A DNA stretch of 64,000 bases from Chitinophagales bacterium 33-2 (lineage in GTDB: Bacteria > Bacteroidota > Bacteroidia > Chitinophagales > Chitinophagaceae). The stretch lies in the NCBI GenBank assembly GCA_002050435.1, contig MWYV01000045.1:1-64000 (forward strand), read 5' to 3'. A program made the position numbers and the translations under genes. The notes under the pieces are model-generated. The model was not told the origin of the DNA, did no database searches, and saw only the letters and a program-made list of their open reading frames with translations. This document shows positions 44,439 to 53,560 of this stretch, piece after piece. How positions within the stretch are numbered: position 1 is the first letter of the stretch; every line of letters begins with the position of its first letter.

Positions 44439-44655
44439 TCAGATCGGAAGATCATCAGCATGCGGATCGATTCCGGTTGGCCTCCTGGTCCTGGTTTTTT
44501 GGCTGTGGCTTAGATGGCTTCCCACCAGTTTGCTCACCATGATTTGTTTTCCGTTGATCACCTTCCTGTCCAAATGGCTGATTACTTTGATTTGCTGCTC
44601 CTCTTCCTGAGCTAACTGATTTGTTATGATCACTTCTTCCTGGCATAGTTATCAT
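44439..44655 (-). pseudogene. Small hydrophilic protein gene with apparent frameshift
   Basis: The ATG-started frame (44655 or 44646) encodes a disordered, Gln/Asn/Gly/Lys-rich protein (for example GEQTGGKPSKPQPKNQDQ) that stops early at 44455. The overlapping frame continues to 44439 with IDPHADDLPI, which looks like a natural acidic ending. Removing one A in the GGAATCG near 44470 joins EANR to IDPHADDLPI. This may be a real frameshift, or a sequencing error in a functional gene of about 70 codons. No function is known. Confidence 0.45.
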
Positions 44656-44691
44656 TTTTTAGTTAATATTGATCATTAAATTTTACATGAA

Positions 44692-46770
44692 TTGTGCCAT
44701 GATAACCCACTGTTGAACTTTAGGCCGCTACGGTTCTTCCTCTTTTTCTTATTGCTTTCCTATAATACGGTTTTAATTGCGCAGTCAAAAGATACTACGC
44801 TTCCCGGTGAACTTGAAGAAGTGATCATCAGGGCTTATGAACAGGGAAAAAATCTGCACAGGTTACCGGCCGCTGTTGGTTATGTAGGCAATGCTGAACT
44901 CAAACGTTTTAATACCGCCTCCATCCTTATGGCCGTGAACACTACACCAGGTGTGAGAATGGAAGAACGGTCTCCCGGCAGTTACAGGATCAACATCCGG
45001 GGTAGTGCCTTACGCGCTCCATTTGGTGTGCGGAATGTGAAAGTATATTTTAATGAACTGCCTTATACAGACCCGGGTGGACATACCTATCTTAACCAGC
45101 TTGGGTTTTATGATTTCGGATCGCTGGAGATCATTAAAGGTCCGGGCAGTAGTTTGTATGGTTCGGGAACCGGAGGCGTGTTGTTGATTGAAAGTATGAC
45201 CGCAAATGCGCTGCCCTCCGTCCAGGTAGAATATACAGGCGGCAGTTTTGGCTACAATCACTTGTTTGGAGCAGTGAACCTGGGAGATGAACATCATACC
45301 AGCAGGTTTGCCCTCCATCACCTTCAGACAGAAGGTTACAGGGATCATGCAAGCGTGGAACGCACCGTGTTTAACTGGAATGGAAAATTTAACCTGGGTA
45401 GTAAAACCCAGTTAAAAACCAGTTTCCTGCTGGGTGATTTGCAATACCAGACACCGGGCGCTCTTAAGCTGGATGAATTTAAAATCAATCCCAGAAGTTC
45501 AAGGCCACGCGTTGGAACAGTTGCTGGTTCAGCAGAAAAACAAGCAGCCATAATGCAAAAAACTTTTTTGGCCGGCGCTTCATTACTTCATGTGATGGAT
45601 TCGAATTTTCAAAACAGGATCAGCATCTACGGTATGTTTACTGAATTGAATAATCCTTCTATTCGGAATTATGGGAAAAACAAAGATCCTCATACTGGTA
45701 TCAGAAACACACTTCATTACCAAAGGACCTTTAACAGGATGCACTTGGATCTGGATGTGGGAGCCGAAGTGCAGATCGGTTTTCCTACAGTTGATATTCA
45801 TGTGAACAATAATGGAAATGCAGAAACCCTTCAATCGCACGATGAACTGGACACAAGGCAACATTTTTTCTTTGGCCAGTCAACCCTCGCTTATTCAGGA
45901 TGGTCGTTAACCGCCGGGTTGAGTATTAACAATTACAAATTGAGTCTTCAACGTTTTTCACCCTCTGCGGGTCCCATGCTACGGAAGGAATTTAAAAATG
46001 TACTCGCTCCAAGAATTGTTTTGTCAAAACAACTCAACCAGTTCCTGGTGTATGGTGGAGCAGCCAGAGGCTTTTCACCTCCTGCAACATCGGAATTAGC
46101 GCCTTCGGGTAGTGCCATTAATACCAGCCTGGAACCTGAATACGGAATGAATTATGATGCTGGGATTAAAACAAAAAAGGCTAACGGATTGCTGATCGAT
46201 ATCAATGCATTTCATTTCATTTTAGAAAACACGCTTGTACAAAGAAGAGACGCCGCAGGTGGTGAATTTTTTATCAACAGCGGTAGTGCAAAACAATCGG
46301 GAATAGAAACTTCTATTTCATTTCCTTTTAAGCAACAAAAATTGCAAAGGTATATGGCCTGGGTCAGTCACACCTGGCACCATTTCAGGTATGTTGATTT
46401 CAAACAGGTCAATAACGATTTCTCAGGCAAACAGATGCCCGGCAATCCAAAGCATACGATCGCTTCCGGTATTGAAATGCAGCGTGCGGCTTTTTCTGCA
46501 AACATCAATTATTTTTTTGCTGGAAAGCTGCCATTGAACGATGCAAATTCAGCTTATGCTGATGCCTATCATTTACTGGGTTTTAAAATGGGTTGGGAAA
46601 AAATGGTGAACCGTTCTTTTATTATAAAAATTTCAACGGGGGCTGAAAATATACTGAACCAGGTTTACAGCCTTGGAAATGATATAAATGGATTTGGTGG
46701 TAGATATTATAATGCTGCCCCCGGAAGAAATTTTTTCGCTTCTGTAGCACTGCAATGGTTCTATAAATAA
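44692..46770 (+). CDS. TonB-dependent outer-membrane receptor without an ATG start
   Basis: This receptor of about 690 residues has a signal-like stretch (LRFFLFFLLLSYNTVLIAQ), a TonB-box region (LEEVIIRAYEQ), a plug domain (MAVNTTPGVRMEERSPGSY, LEIIKGPGSSLYGSGTGGV) and a barrel ending in aromatic residues (ASVALQWFYK). Its size fits siderophore, cobalamin or metal receptors and not SusC. The frame has no ATG: an in-frame TAA lies at 44677-44679, and TTG at 44692 or 44713 would have to serve. ATGs at 44687 and 44699 are out of frame, so a one-base error at the 5' end is possible. No SusD or periplasmic binding protein adjoins it. Confidence 0.88.
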   Translation: MCHDNPLLNFRPLRFFLFFLLLSYNTVLIAQSKDTTLPGELEEVIIRAYEQGKNLHRLPAAVGYVGNAELKRFNTASILMAVNTTPGVRMEERSPGSYRINIRGSALRAPFGVRNVKVYFNELPYTDPGGHTYLNQLGFYDFGSLEIIKGPGSSLYGSGTGGVLLIESMTANALPSVQVEYTGGSFGYNHLFGAVNLGDEHHTSRFALHHLQTEGYRDHASVERTVFNWNGKFNLGSKTQLKTSFLLGDLQYQTPGALKLDEFKINPRSSRPRVGTVAGSAEKQAAIMQKTFLAGASLLHVMDSNFQNRISIYGMFTELNNPSIRNYGKNKDPHTGIRNTLHYQRTFNRMHLDLDVGAEVQIGFPTVDIHVNNNGNAETLQSHDELDTRQHFFFGQSTLAYSGWSLTAGLSINNYKLSLQRFSPSAGPMLRKEFKNVLAPRIVLSKQLNQFLVYGGAARGFSPPATSELAPSGSAINTSLEPEYGMNYDAGIKTKKANGLLIDINAFHFILENTLVQRRDAAGGEFFINSGSAKQSGIETSISFPFKQQKLQRYMAWVSHTWHHFRYVDFKQVNNDFSGKQMPGNPKHTIASGIEMQRAAFSANINYFFAGKLPLNDANSAYADAYHLLGFKMGWEKMVNRSFIIKISTGAENILNQVYSLGNDINGFGGRYYNAAPGRNFFASVALQWFYK

Positions 46771-46799
46771 AAAGTGGAACGCTTATCTGCAGTTCCACT
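46767..46799 (-). terminator. Terminator at the convergent TonB receptor/membrane protein ends
   Basis: An 8-bp stem AGTGGAAC/GTTCCACT (46773-46780 with 46792-46799) has an 11-nt loop, with a T-rich run on the minus strand. It serves the minus-strand membrane protein gene and may also stop the receptor transcript. Confidence 0.65.
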
Positions 46800-46806
46800 G
46801 TTGTCT

Positions 46807-47301
46807 TCAGGCCATTGAGGAAGTAACAAGTTTTTGTTCCCAATCCTTGTTTTGTTTGTGTTTCTTCCTGTCCAGCCATTTCATTACAGCCGCTGCAACC
46901 AATCCGCCTGCCACATATAAACCAATGGTCAATAATTTAGTTTCTGTTGTGCGTGCAGATGGGCCTTCAGGCAAACCAAAGGGTTTTGGCAATAATACAG
47001 CGCCAAGTCCGGCCAATAATCCCAACCCGGCACCTCTTGCAAGGGCATTTTCTTTATTACCAATGCCGGCGAAACTATAGAAAAGGCTGTTGCTTATGAT
47101 ATCTCCCGTTAAGGACAAGCCGTACAATTTTCTTTCGTCCGGGGTTTTGGCACCTAATACTTTAAGACCTTTGGACAAAGCATTCATACCTAATAAATCC
47201 ATCCTGGGTGCGCCGGGAATGGCTCTTTTTATGCTTTCATGTATCAATGTTAATGCTGCGGCGCCTGCCACACCACCCTCCAGGGCATATAAGGCTTTCA
47301 T
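46807..47301 (-). CDS. Small Gly/Ala-rich membrane protein of unknown function
   Basis: No family is recognised. The protein has hydrophobic segments at about 5-20 (LEGGVAGAAALTLIHE), 63-80, 85-100 (GAGLGLLAGLGAVLLP) and 122-138 (LLTIGLYVAGGLVAAAVMKW), joined by short loops, and a basic tail (DRKKHKQNKD). I prefer the ATG at 47301 (MKALYALEGG) over one six codons earlier. Confidence 0.7.
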   Translation of the reverse strand: MKALYALEGGVAGAAALTLIHESIKRAIPGAPRMDLLGMNALSKGLKVLGAKTPDERKLYGLSLTGDIISNSLFYSFAGIGNKENALARGAGLGLLAGLGAVLLPKPFGLPEGPSARTTETKLLTIGLYVAGGLVAAAVMKWLDRKKHKQNKDWEQKLVTSSMA

Positions 47302-47408
47302 CTTTAATATTTTGATCAACCATTATCAATAAAAAATCAATGCCAGCCATAAAATCGGCTTTTCTGCCCCCTGAAAATTAAAAATGATGAATTCAGTAAC
47401 CATAACAG

Positions 47409-49436
47409 CTACCTGATGACAACAGAACCGATCTTTTTGGAAAGATCTACTTCAAGTTTTTTAAGATGTACATGGGTTAGAAATAAATTCTCTATTTCTG
47501 CAGGACTGGCTTTTTCCATATCTGCCTGGTTTTGCATCAACATCTTTTTTACTTTCCTGAGTTTTAAATAATTCACAGAGCTTTCCACTTCTTCATTGGT
47601 CGTATCTTTTTGCATGTTGAGATAATTCAACAGCTTTTCTTCGTTCTCCGGCTTTAGTGTTTCTATGAAACTTTCATAATCCTGTTCAAAAAGGGATTTC
47701 TGAAAACCAGTAGAATGGCTTAATTCTTTTTTCCAGTGGGAACTGACTTCATAAGGGAAGTACAGCAAAGAAACTGCGAGTGAACTTATAGCGGTATCCG
47801 GATGATAAAGAAAAATATTCCTGTCAGGATTTATCTGGTTGTTTCTTAACTGTCGGAATTCCTCAATAAATTTAAGGACCACCTGGTTATCGAAAAGATC
47901 ATCTTCAGGAAGTTCGGTAATCACATAGTCTGCAACCAGTTTTTCAACATCCCATTTTTTATTTCCATGTTCCAGTAAGATCCTCGCCACTTCTTTCTCC
48001 TGCAATTCATCTTTAAATAACAAAGCGAATGTCTGATCACTGTAATCACCAGCTGATGCTTTTTTTGCATTTTCCTCATGCACCTTTGCCTCATCGAATG
48101 GAATCTTTTTTTCCTCCAGTGAGATCCTGTTCCTGATAAACTTATTTACAAGATTGGTGAAGCCTGATTCATCTACGCTTAATAATTGTGAAGCCTGGCG
48201 GATGTAATCCTGTTGCCTTGTAAAATCTTCTGTTTTATCAATTTTAGAAATGGTTTCAGCGATCTGGCTAACCAGCCCCGCTTTCTTATTCGCATCATCT
48301 CCTGATTCATTCAATGCCACTTCGATCTGAAAAAGAATAACATCTTTTTTATTGTGCTGCACAAAATTTTTAAATGCCACAGCACCCAGTTTTTTTACAT
48401 AGCTGTCCGGATCTTCATTGTCGGGTATTAAAACGAGTTTTACTGATAAGCTTTCTTCGAGTGCCATATCCAGTCCTCGCGTAGCAGCTTTGATACCGGC
48501 AGCATCTCCATCATAAATAATCGTAAGGTTGCGGCTGTATTTTTTAATGAGGCGCAGCTGGTCCTGTGTAAGTGCAGTACCACCGCTTGCCACAACATTT
48601 TCAATGCCTGCCTGTTGAAGCGATACAACATCAGTATAACCTTCCACTAAAAAACATTCATCAGCTTTGTCAATAGCATGCCTTGCAAAATAAGTTCCGT
48701 AAAGGATCTTACTTTTTACATACAATTCATTTTCCGGTGTGTTGATATATTTGGGCGACTTGTCATTTTTTTTAATCTGCCGTGCACCAAATCCAATAAC
48801 ACGTCCACTATTGTTATGAATTGGAAAGATGATCCTGTCGCGGTAGTTATCAAAATATTGTCCGTTTCTTTCAACGATCAATCCTGCCTTTATTAAAAGT
48901 TCAGGATTGTATTTTTTGCTGATCGCTTCTTTTGCAAATACATCTTTTTTATCAGGCGCAAACCCAACCTGGAATTTGTGCAAAATATCATCTGAAAAGC
49001 CTCTTTCCGATAAATAGCTTTGCGCAATCTCAGTACCGTCGTCGGTTTCCCAAAGCTGGTTTGCATAAAACTCCTGGGCAAAATGATTGATGATCAGCAA
49101 ACTTTCATTCGTTTGCTGCACCAGTTTTTTTTCAGGGGAAAGTTCCGTTTCCTCCACATCGATATTGTACCGGCGTGCAATCCATTTTAAAGTTTCAACG
49201 TAAGAAAGCTTTTCATGCTCCATGATAAAGCTGATACTGTTGCCACTTTTACCACAACCAAAACATTTAAAAATTTCTTTGACAGGAGAAACAGTAAACG
49301 AAGGCGTTTTTTCATGATGAAATGGACACAGCCCAAGGTAATTGGCACCCCGGCGTTTCAGTTTTACAAAATTTCCGACGATGTCGAGCACATCTATGCG
49401 AGATAATACTTGTTGTATGGTGTTCTGACTGATCAA
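47409..49436 (-). CDS. dnaG: DNA primase
   Basis: The 675-residue primase lays RNA primers for replication. An N-terminal CHC2 zinc finger (Cys37, His40, Cys58, Cys61; LCPFHHEKTPSF and FKCFGCGKSG) precedes the RNA polymerase domain (FPIHNNSGRVIGFGARQI) and the TOPRIM motifs (LVEGYTDVVSLQQAG, IIYDGDAAGIKAATRG). The C-terminal helicase-binding part ends in a long helix. It is not flanked by rpsU or rpoD, unlike the classical macromolecular synthesis operon. Confidence 0.95.
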   Translation of the reverse strand: MISQNTIQQVLSRIDVLDIVGNFVKLKRRGANYLGLCPFHHEKTPSFTVSPVKEIFKCFGCGKSGNSISFIMEHEKLSYVETLKWIARRYNIDVEETELSPEKKLVQQTNESLLIINHFAQEFYANQLWETDDGTEIAQSYLSERGFSDDILHKFQVGFAPDKKDVFAKEAISKKYNPELLIKAGLIVERNGQYFDNYRDRIIFPIHNNSGRVIGFGARQIKKNDKSPKYINTPENELYVKSKILYGTYFARHAIDKADECFLVEGYTDVVSLQQAGIENVVASGGTALTQDQLRLIKKYSRNLTIIYDGDAAGIKAATRGLDMALEESLSVKLVLIPDNEDPDSYVKKLGAVAFKNFVQHNKKDVILFQIEVALNESGDDANKKAGLVSQIAETISKIDKTEDFTRQQDYIRQASQLLSVDESGFTNLVNKFIRNRISLEEKKIPFDEAKVHEENAKKASAGDYSDQTFALLFKDELQEKEVARILLEHGNKKWDVEKLVADYVITELPEDDLFDNQVVLKFIEEFRQLRNNQINPDRNIFLYHPDTAISSLAVSLLYFPYEVSSHWKKELSHSTGFQKSLFEQDYESFIETLKPENEEKLLNYLNMQKDTTNEEVESSVNYLKLRKVKKMLMQNQADMEKASPAEIENLFLTHVHLKKLEVDLSKKIGSVVIR

Positions 49437-49602
49437 GAGGGCAAATATGGGTAAAGATTCCTTAGGGTGGATTTTTAATTTAAGATTTTTATTTCAAAGA
49501 AAAATCTTCTTTTTTCTGGATGGACACAGTAAATTTAAGTACCATCCTTTACCCGGGAAATATGAAGTTGAATCCTTTTTTTAACCTTTAAATCTTCATC
49601 CC

Positions 49603-49971
49603 ATGGTTCAAACAGATCTCTCACAGCTTTCTTCGGAGTGCGCAGAATGGCGGCAGATCCTCCGAAACCACAAAGAAGAACTCCAGGAAAACAGAAGACT
49701 ACTCCAGGAGCTTTGCAAAAAAACGCTTCCCAAAGATGCTTACCAGCAGGTGGAACATTTCGACAACCAGTTTCACATCCAATTGATCAACATTCACGAT
49801 CTCAAACAATCAATTAAATACCACGATAAAAAGATCCAGTTCGAAGGCGACAATATTCCTGAGGGACGCTATATAGAACATGAATCGCTTTTGTCTGAAT
49901 TCCTGAACCTTGAGCAGATGCTCCTCGAGATCAGGAATAAATTTAAAACTTTTATCAGCACCATCAGCTGA
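49603..49971 (+). CDS. Coiled-coil protein of unknown function
   Basis: The 122-residue protein is almost wholly helical and charged, with heptad-like runs (WRQILRNHKEELQENRRLLQ at 17-36; ESLLSEFLNLEQMLLEIRNK near the end), suggesting a dimeric coiled coil. There is no signal peptide. It lies 76 nt upstream of the EF-G-like gene on the same strand and may be co-transcribed. No family is recognised. Confidence 0.65.
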   Translation: MVQTDLSQLSSECAEWRQILRNHKEELQENRRLLQELCKKTLPKDAYQQVEHFDNQFHIQLINIHDLKQSIKYHDKKIQFEGDNIPEGRYIEHESLLSEFLNLEQMLLEIRNKFKTFISTIS

Positions 49972-50047
49972 TAGCGCCTGGCGCTCCGTTACTTGTGGCG
50001 TACCTGGTGTGCCTGGCCCTTTATTGCCCAACACTAAAACATTTTTT

Positions 50048-52183
50048 ATGGCTGAATTTGATACCTCCCATGTAAAAAATATTGTTTTGCTTGGCCATGC
50101 CGGCTCAGGCAAAACAACCCTTGCGGAATGCATGTTATTTGAAGCCGGAATTATTAACCGCCGCGGAACGGTTTATGAAAACAATACCGTTGGCGATTTT
50201 CATCCGCTGGAGCACGAAAGATCAAATTCAATTTTTTCAAAATTAATGCACACCAAATGGCGTGGCTATAAGATCAACATCCTGGATACCCCCGGTTACG
50301 ATGATTTTGTGGGAGAAGTATTGTCTGCCCTCCGTGTGGCCGATACCGGCGTATTAATGATCAACGCTTCGATGGGGGTTGAAATTGGAACAGATATCAT
50401 CTGGGAATACACTGAAAAATTTAAAACGCCCATGATCATTGCAGTAAACAGGCTGGATGATGACCTTTCTGATTTTGATAAGGCAGTGCAGGAGGCAAAA
50501 GACCATTTTGGAAATAATGTTACTGTAGTACAATATCCGCGGCAACAGGGAGCAGGTTTCCACGAGATCATTGATGTATTGCGTATGGTAATGTATAAAT
50601 TTAAGGACACAGGCGGCAAGCCTGAAAAATTGGAAATTCCGGAAGAAGAGAAAGAAAAGGCGGATCGCCTGCACCAGGAACTGGTAGAGGCCATAGCCAG
50701 CAATGATGAAGGGCTGATGGAACAATATTTTGACCAGGGAGAACTGAGTGAAGACCAAATGAAAGAGGGCTTAAAAAAATCCATGATCCGGCATGAGCTT
50801 TTTCCGTTGTTCTGCCTGAGTGCAGAAAGAAATATGGGAAGTGGAAGACTAATGGGTTTTATTGATAATGTTTGTCCAAGTGCCAACGAAATGCCACCCC
50901 AACAAACGATTTCTGGCGAACCCCTCAGTTGTGAAGCCACTGGTGCGCCCTGTATTTTTGTTTACAAAACAATTACTGAACCTCATGTAGGTGACCTTTC
51001 CTTTTTCAAAGTGTTTTCGGGTACCATAAAAACAGGAATGGAGCTGGTAAATGGATCAAACGGCGTCATTGAAAAGATCAACCAGCTTTTCCTAATGGAA
51101 GGGAATAAAAGAATACCTGTACACGAACTGGTGGCAGGTGACATTGGGGCCACATTGAAACTACGCAACACCCATATCAATAACACCCTGCACGCAAAGG
51201 GTAAAAAAATGGAACTTCCACCCATACAGTTTCCTTCTTCAAACATGACGGTCTGTATTGAACCGGTTAATAAAGGAGAAGAAGAAAAAGTAGCAATTGC
51301 GCTGCACCAGTTAAAAGAAGAAGATCCTACGCTGATTATTGAAGTTTCACCAGAACTCAAACAAACCCTGGTACACTGCCAGGGTGATATGCACCTTGCT
51401 GTTGCCAAATGGAAGATTGAAAATTTCCATAAAGTAGCTGTAAAGTTTACCCGTCCGCGTATTCCATACCGGGAAACGATCCGCAAAATGGCAGAAGCTC
51501 ATTACCGGCATAAAAAACAATCCGGTGGAGCAGGCCAGTTTGGTGAAGTTTACCTGAGAGTAGAACCATTTTATGAGGGCATGCCTGAACCCGCAGGGCT
51601 GAATGTCCGAACAAGAGAAATATTCAACCTTGACTGGGGCGGAAAACTGGTTTTTTATAACTGCATTTTTGGTGGAGCCATAGATAACAGGTTCCTGCCC
51701 TCGATCTTAAAAGGCATTATGGAAAAAATGCATGAAGGTCCGCTGACCGGATCTTATGTGCGTGATGTGCGGGTTTCTGTTTACGATGGTAAAATGCACG
51801 CAGTGGATTCAAACGACATTTCATTTAAGATCGCGGGTATCATGGCATTCAAACAAGCGTTTCAGCAGGCTGATCCGCAAATAATGGAACCAATATACCA
51901 GGTGGAAGTGCACACTCCTGAAGACCTCACTGGTGCGGTAATGGGGGATTTGCAAAGTAGGCGGGGCATGGTGGAAGGCATGGATACTGAAGGACATTTT
52001 CAGAAGATCATTTCCAGGGTACCACTGGCTGAAATGTATGATTTTTCATCTTCGTTGAGGTCGATCAGCCAGGGCCGGGCCAAATTTAAAATGCATTTCG
52101 ACTGCTATCAGCCTTTATCTTACGAGCTTCAGAAAAAATTAATGGATGCGTATAGCCGCATCGATTCTGAAATATTGGCCTGA
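50048..52183 (+). CDS. Elongation factor G-like GTPase (EF-G paralogue with altered G3)
   Basis: From the ATG at 50048 the protein has 711 residues; a frame opening at 49910 has no homology upstream. It has all EF-G domains: G1 GHAGSGKT (16-23), G3 DTPGYDDF (80-87), G4 AVNRLDDD, then domain II and the C-terminal domains IV/V (RKMAEAHYRHKKQSGGAGQF, SIRGRAKF-like SISQGRAKFKMHF). The G3 His that activates water in EF-G (DTPGH) is Tyr84 here. G4 is NRLD, not NKxD. These features place it with EF-G-like/FusA2 proteins instead of the main translocase. It ends in a 12-bp-stem terminator. Confidence 0.9.
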   Translation: MAEFDTSHVKNIVLLGHAGSGKTTLAECMLFEAGIINRRGTVYENNTVGDFHPLEHERSNSIFSKLMHTKWRGYKINILDTPGYDDFVGEVLSALRVADTGVLMINASMGVEIGTDIIWEYTEKFKTPMIIAVNRLDDDLSDFDKAVQEAKDHFGNNVTVVQYPRQQGAGFHEIIDVLRMVMYKFKDTGGKPEKLEIPEEEKEKADRLHQELVEAIASNDEGLMEQYFDQGELSEDQMKEGLKKSMIRHELFPLFCLSAERNMGSGRLMGFIDNVCPSANEMPPQQTISGEPLSCEATGAPCIFVYKTITEPHVGDLSFFKVFSGTIKTGMELVNGSNGVIEKINQLFLMEGNKRIPVHELVAGDIGATLKLRNTHINNTLHAKGKKMELPPIQFPSSNMTVCIEPVNKGEEEKVAIALHQLKEEDPTLIIEVSPELKQTLVHCQGDMHLAVAKWKIENFHKVAVKFTRPRIPYRETIRKMAEAHYRHKKQSGGAGQFGEVYLRVEPFYEGMPEPAGLNVRTREIFNLDWGGKLVFYNCIFGGAIDNRFLPSILKGIMEKMHEGPLTGSYVRDVRVSVYDGKMHAVDSNDISFKIAGIMAFKQAFQQADPQIMEPIYQVEVHTPEDLTGAVMGDLQSRRGMVEGMDTEGHFQKIISRVPLAEMYDFSSSLRSISQGRAKFKMHFDCYQPLSYELQKKLMDAYSRIDSEILA

Positions 52184-52206
52184 TCTAAACGATTGACATT
52201 TAAACC

Positions 52207-52246
52207 AAACCGCTCACCGAACATCTGAGGTGAGCGGTTTATTTTT
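52207..52246 (+). terminator. Strong terminator after the EF-G-like gene
   Basis: A perfect 12-bp stem AAACCGCTCACC/GGTGAGCGGTTT with a 10-nt loop is followed by TTTATTTTT, 24 nt after the stop codon. Confidence 0.92.
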
Positions 52247-52347
52247 ATTGCCCTTTCATCGAAAATGAGCCCATCATTAGGATTTATCAAAGAATTCTTA
52301 TTAATTTGGAAAAGTAAAGCTACCAATAACCTTAAATTCTATCTCCT

Positions 52348-52599
52348 ATGCATGCCTACTTCCGCAACCACCAATTGTATCTGGCCGAAAGGTCGGAGTG
52401 GCTCGACCGCCATGTTATAAAAACCAGCAAACGTGCGCTGATGAAGATCGAAAGCTGGAAGCTCATAGCCCAGTCTGGCGACCACGACAATCAACTTAAA
52501 CTTGTAGAAAAACTGGTAAAAGACTCACTTCTTACAGCAGTGCCCAATAACACTGTACTGCATAAAGAAGGTTTTTTCCTGTCGAATCTTAAGAATTAA
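52348..52599 (+). CDS. Small protein of unknown function (83 residues)
   Basis: This is a helical, charged protein without signal or membrane segment (HQLYLAERSEWLDRHVIKTS, LVEKLVKDSLLTAVPNNTVL). It lies after the EF-G-like terminator and 48 nt before the next small gene, so the pair may form a separate unit. I do not recognise it. Confidence 0.6.
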   Translation: MHAYFRNHQLYLAERSEWLDRHVIKTSKRALMKIESWKLIAQSGDHDNQLKLVEKLVKDSLLTAVPNNTVLHKEGFFLSNLKN

Positions 52600-52647
52600 G
52601 GTTCGCCTTAATGCCTCCTATCCTATTTATAACCAAAATCCAAAATC

Positions 52648-52893
52648 ATGGGAACTCTAAGTTTACCCAGTAAATTTAAAATCGATTACCCCTATTATGG
52701 GCTATTCGGTACGGCAAATGTGAACGTTGTAGAAGCCGAAGGCGATGTAGTTTATGAATGCCAATTATTAAATGGTGGCATCGTCTGTCTTAAAAAGACC
52801 ATTAAATGGCTGGATGTCAATTGTGGAGATGAAACTCCCCTGGCCAGGTTATTAGGAACCTATATTGAAGAATACATGAAAGAAAGAAAATAA
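52648..52893 (+). CDS. Small protein of unknown function (81 residues)
   Basis: The protein looks like a small beta-rich domain (FGTANVNVVEAEGDVVYECQ, GGIVCLKKTIKWLDVNCGDE) with a charged helical end (LLGTYIEEYMKERK). Three cysteines are present. It has no signal peptide and no recognised family. It follows the 83-residue gene and ends in a bidirectional terminator. Confidence 0.6.
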   Translation: MGTLSLPSKFKIDYPYYGLFGTANVNVVEAEGDVVYECQLLNGGIVCLKKTIKWLDVNCGDETPLARLLGTYIEEYMKERK

Positions 52894-52918
52894 AAAGAGG
52901 ACCAAAAGTCCTCTTTTT
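52892..52918. terminator. Bidirectional terminator
   Basis: An 11-bp stem AAAAAGAGGAC/GTCCTCTTTTT with a 5-nt loop has T-runs on both strands. It lies between the convergent small gene (ending 52893) and the DUF3052-like gene (ending 52926). Confidence 0.9.
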
Positions 52919-52925
52919 ATGCTTA

Positions 52926-53390
52926 TCAGACTGTGGCCAGCCTTGATTTCCTTTTTATGACCAAGGTTGTGGCTTCGGTTTCTTCCAGTAGGATTTCTTC
53001 CAGGATGTCATTCTTTTTAAAGAATACAGCATGCCAGACGTGGTCAAGCGAAACCTGTTCTGCACTTTCATAATCAGCATCTGAAAGCTTACTCCAGCTT
53101 CCGTCCCTGTTAAGGTCGGTAGTGATCTTTGAAGTAACTTTAGGATAGGCCACCCATAATTTCGAATCTTCCCTCAATGCAGGCATAATATCTTCTAAAA
53201 TGCCATTCAGCTGGTTTTCACTAACTGCAAAGACTAACGCAAATTCAATCTTTCTTGCACGTAACAATGGTGTAAGGTTCTTGGCAAAAGAAATCTTACA
53301 AAACTGTTTTTCAATTGAAGATGGAAGTCCCTGGATCAGAATGTTCTTTTCGTTTTTGAGCTGGAGCTTTTCTAAAATTGTTTGTGACAT
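52926..53390 (-). CDS. DUF3052-like protein of unknown function
   Basis: The 154-residue soluble protein resembles DUF3052-type proteins: an N-terminal part predicted to form a Rossmann-like beta-alpha fold (KNEKNILIQGLPSSIEKQF, EFALVFAVSENQLNGILEDI) and the shared motif LWVAYPKVTSKITTDLNRDG. In the C-terminal third a VWHAVFFKK segment is typical. No reaction is known. It stands alone between terminators. Confidence 0.68.
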   Translation of the reverse strand: MSQTILEKLQLKNEKNILIQGLPSSIEKQFCKISFAKNLTPLLRARKIEFALVFAVSENQLNGILEDIMPALREDSKLWVAYPKVTSKITTDLNRDGSWSKLSDADYESAEQVSLDHVWHAVFFKKNDILEEILLEETEATTLVIKRKSRLATV

Positions 53391-53501
53391 ACAGGTATAT
53401 CTGTTTTTTTTAAACTGGTGAAGAAGTAACTAAAGGTTTTTCACACAAACAGGTGGAGCAAAATTACGCATTTTCACGCGTAACCCAAGGCAATAGACAA
53501 T

Positions 53502-53538
53502 AAAAAACCCGCAAAATGAGTGATTTAGCGGGTTTTTT
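53502..53538. terminator. Bidirectional-type terminator after the M48 protease gene
   Basis: An 11-bp stem AAAAAACCCGC/GCGGGTTTTTT with a 15-nt loop has T-runs on both strands, 22 nt past the M48 stop (minus strand). Confidence 0.88.
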
Positions 53539-53560
53539 AGCATTATCAGCAATGAATTAT

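Noticed and set aside
49910-50047. 46-codon N-terminal extension of the EF-G-like frame
   Set aside because: Overlaps the coiled-coil gene and has no homology; the G1 motif is correctly placed from the ATG at 50048.
50296-50940. Minus-strand 214-codon frame opposite the EF-G-like gene
   Set aside because: Ser-rich antisense translation typical of shadows; the EF-G frame is certain.
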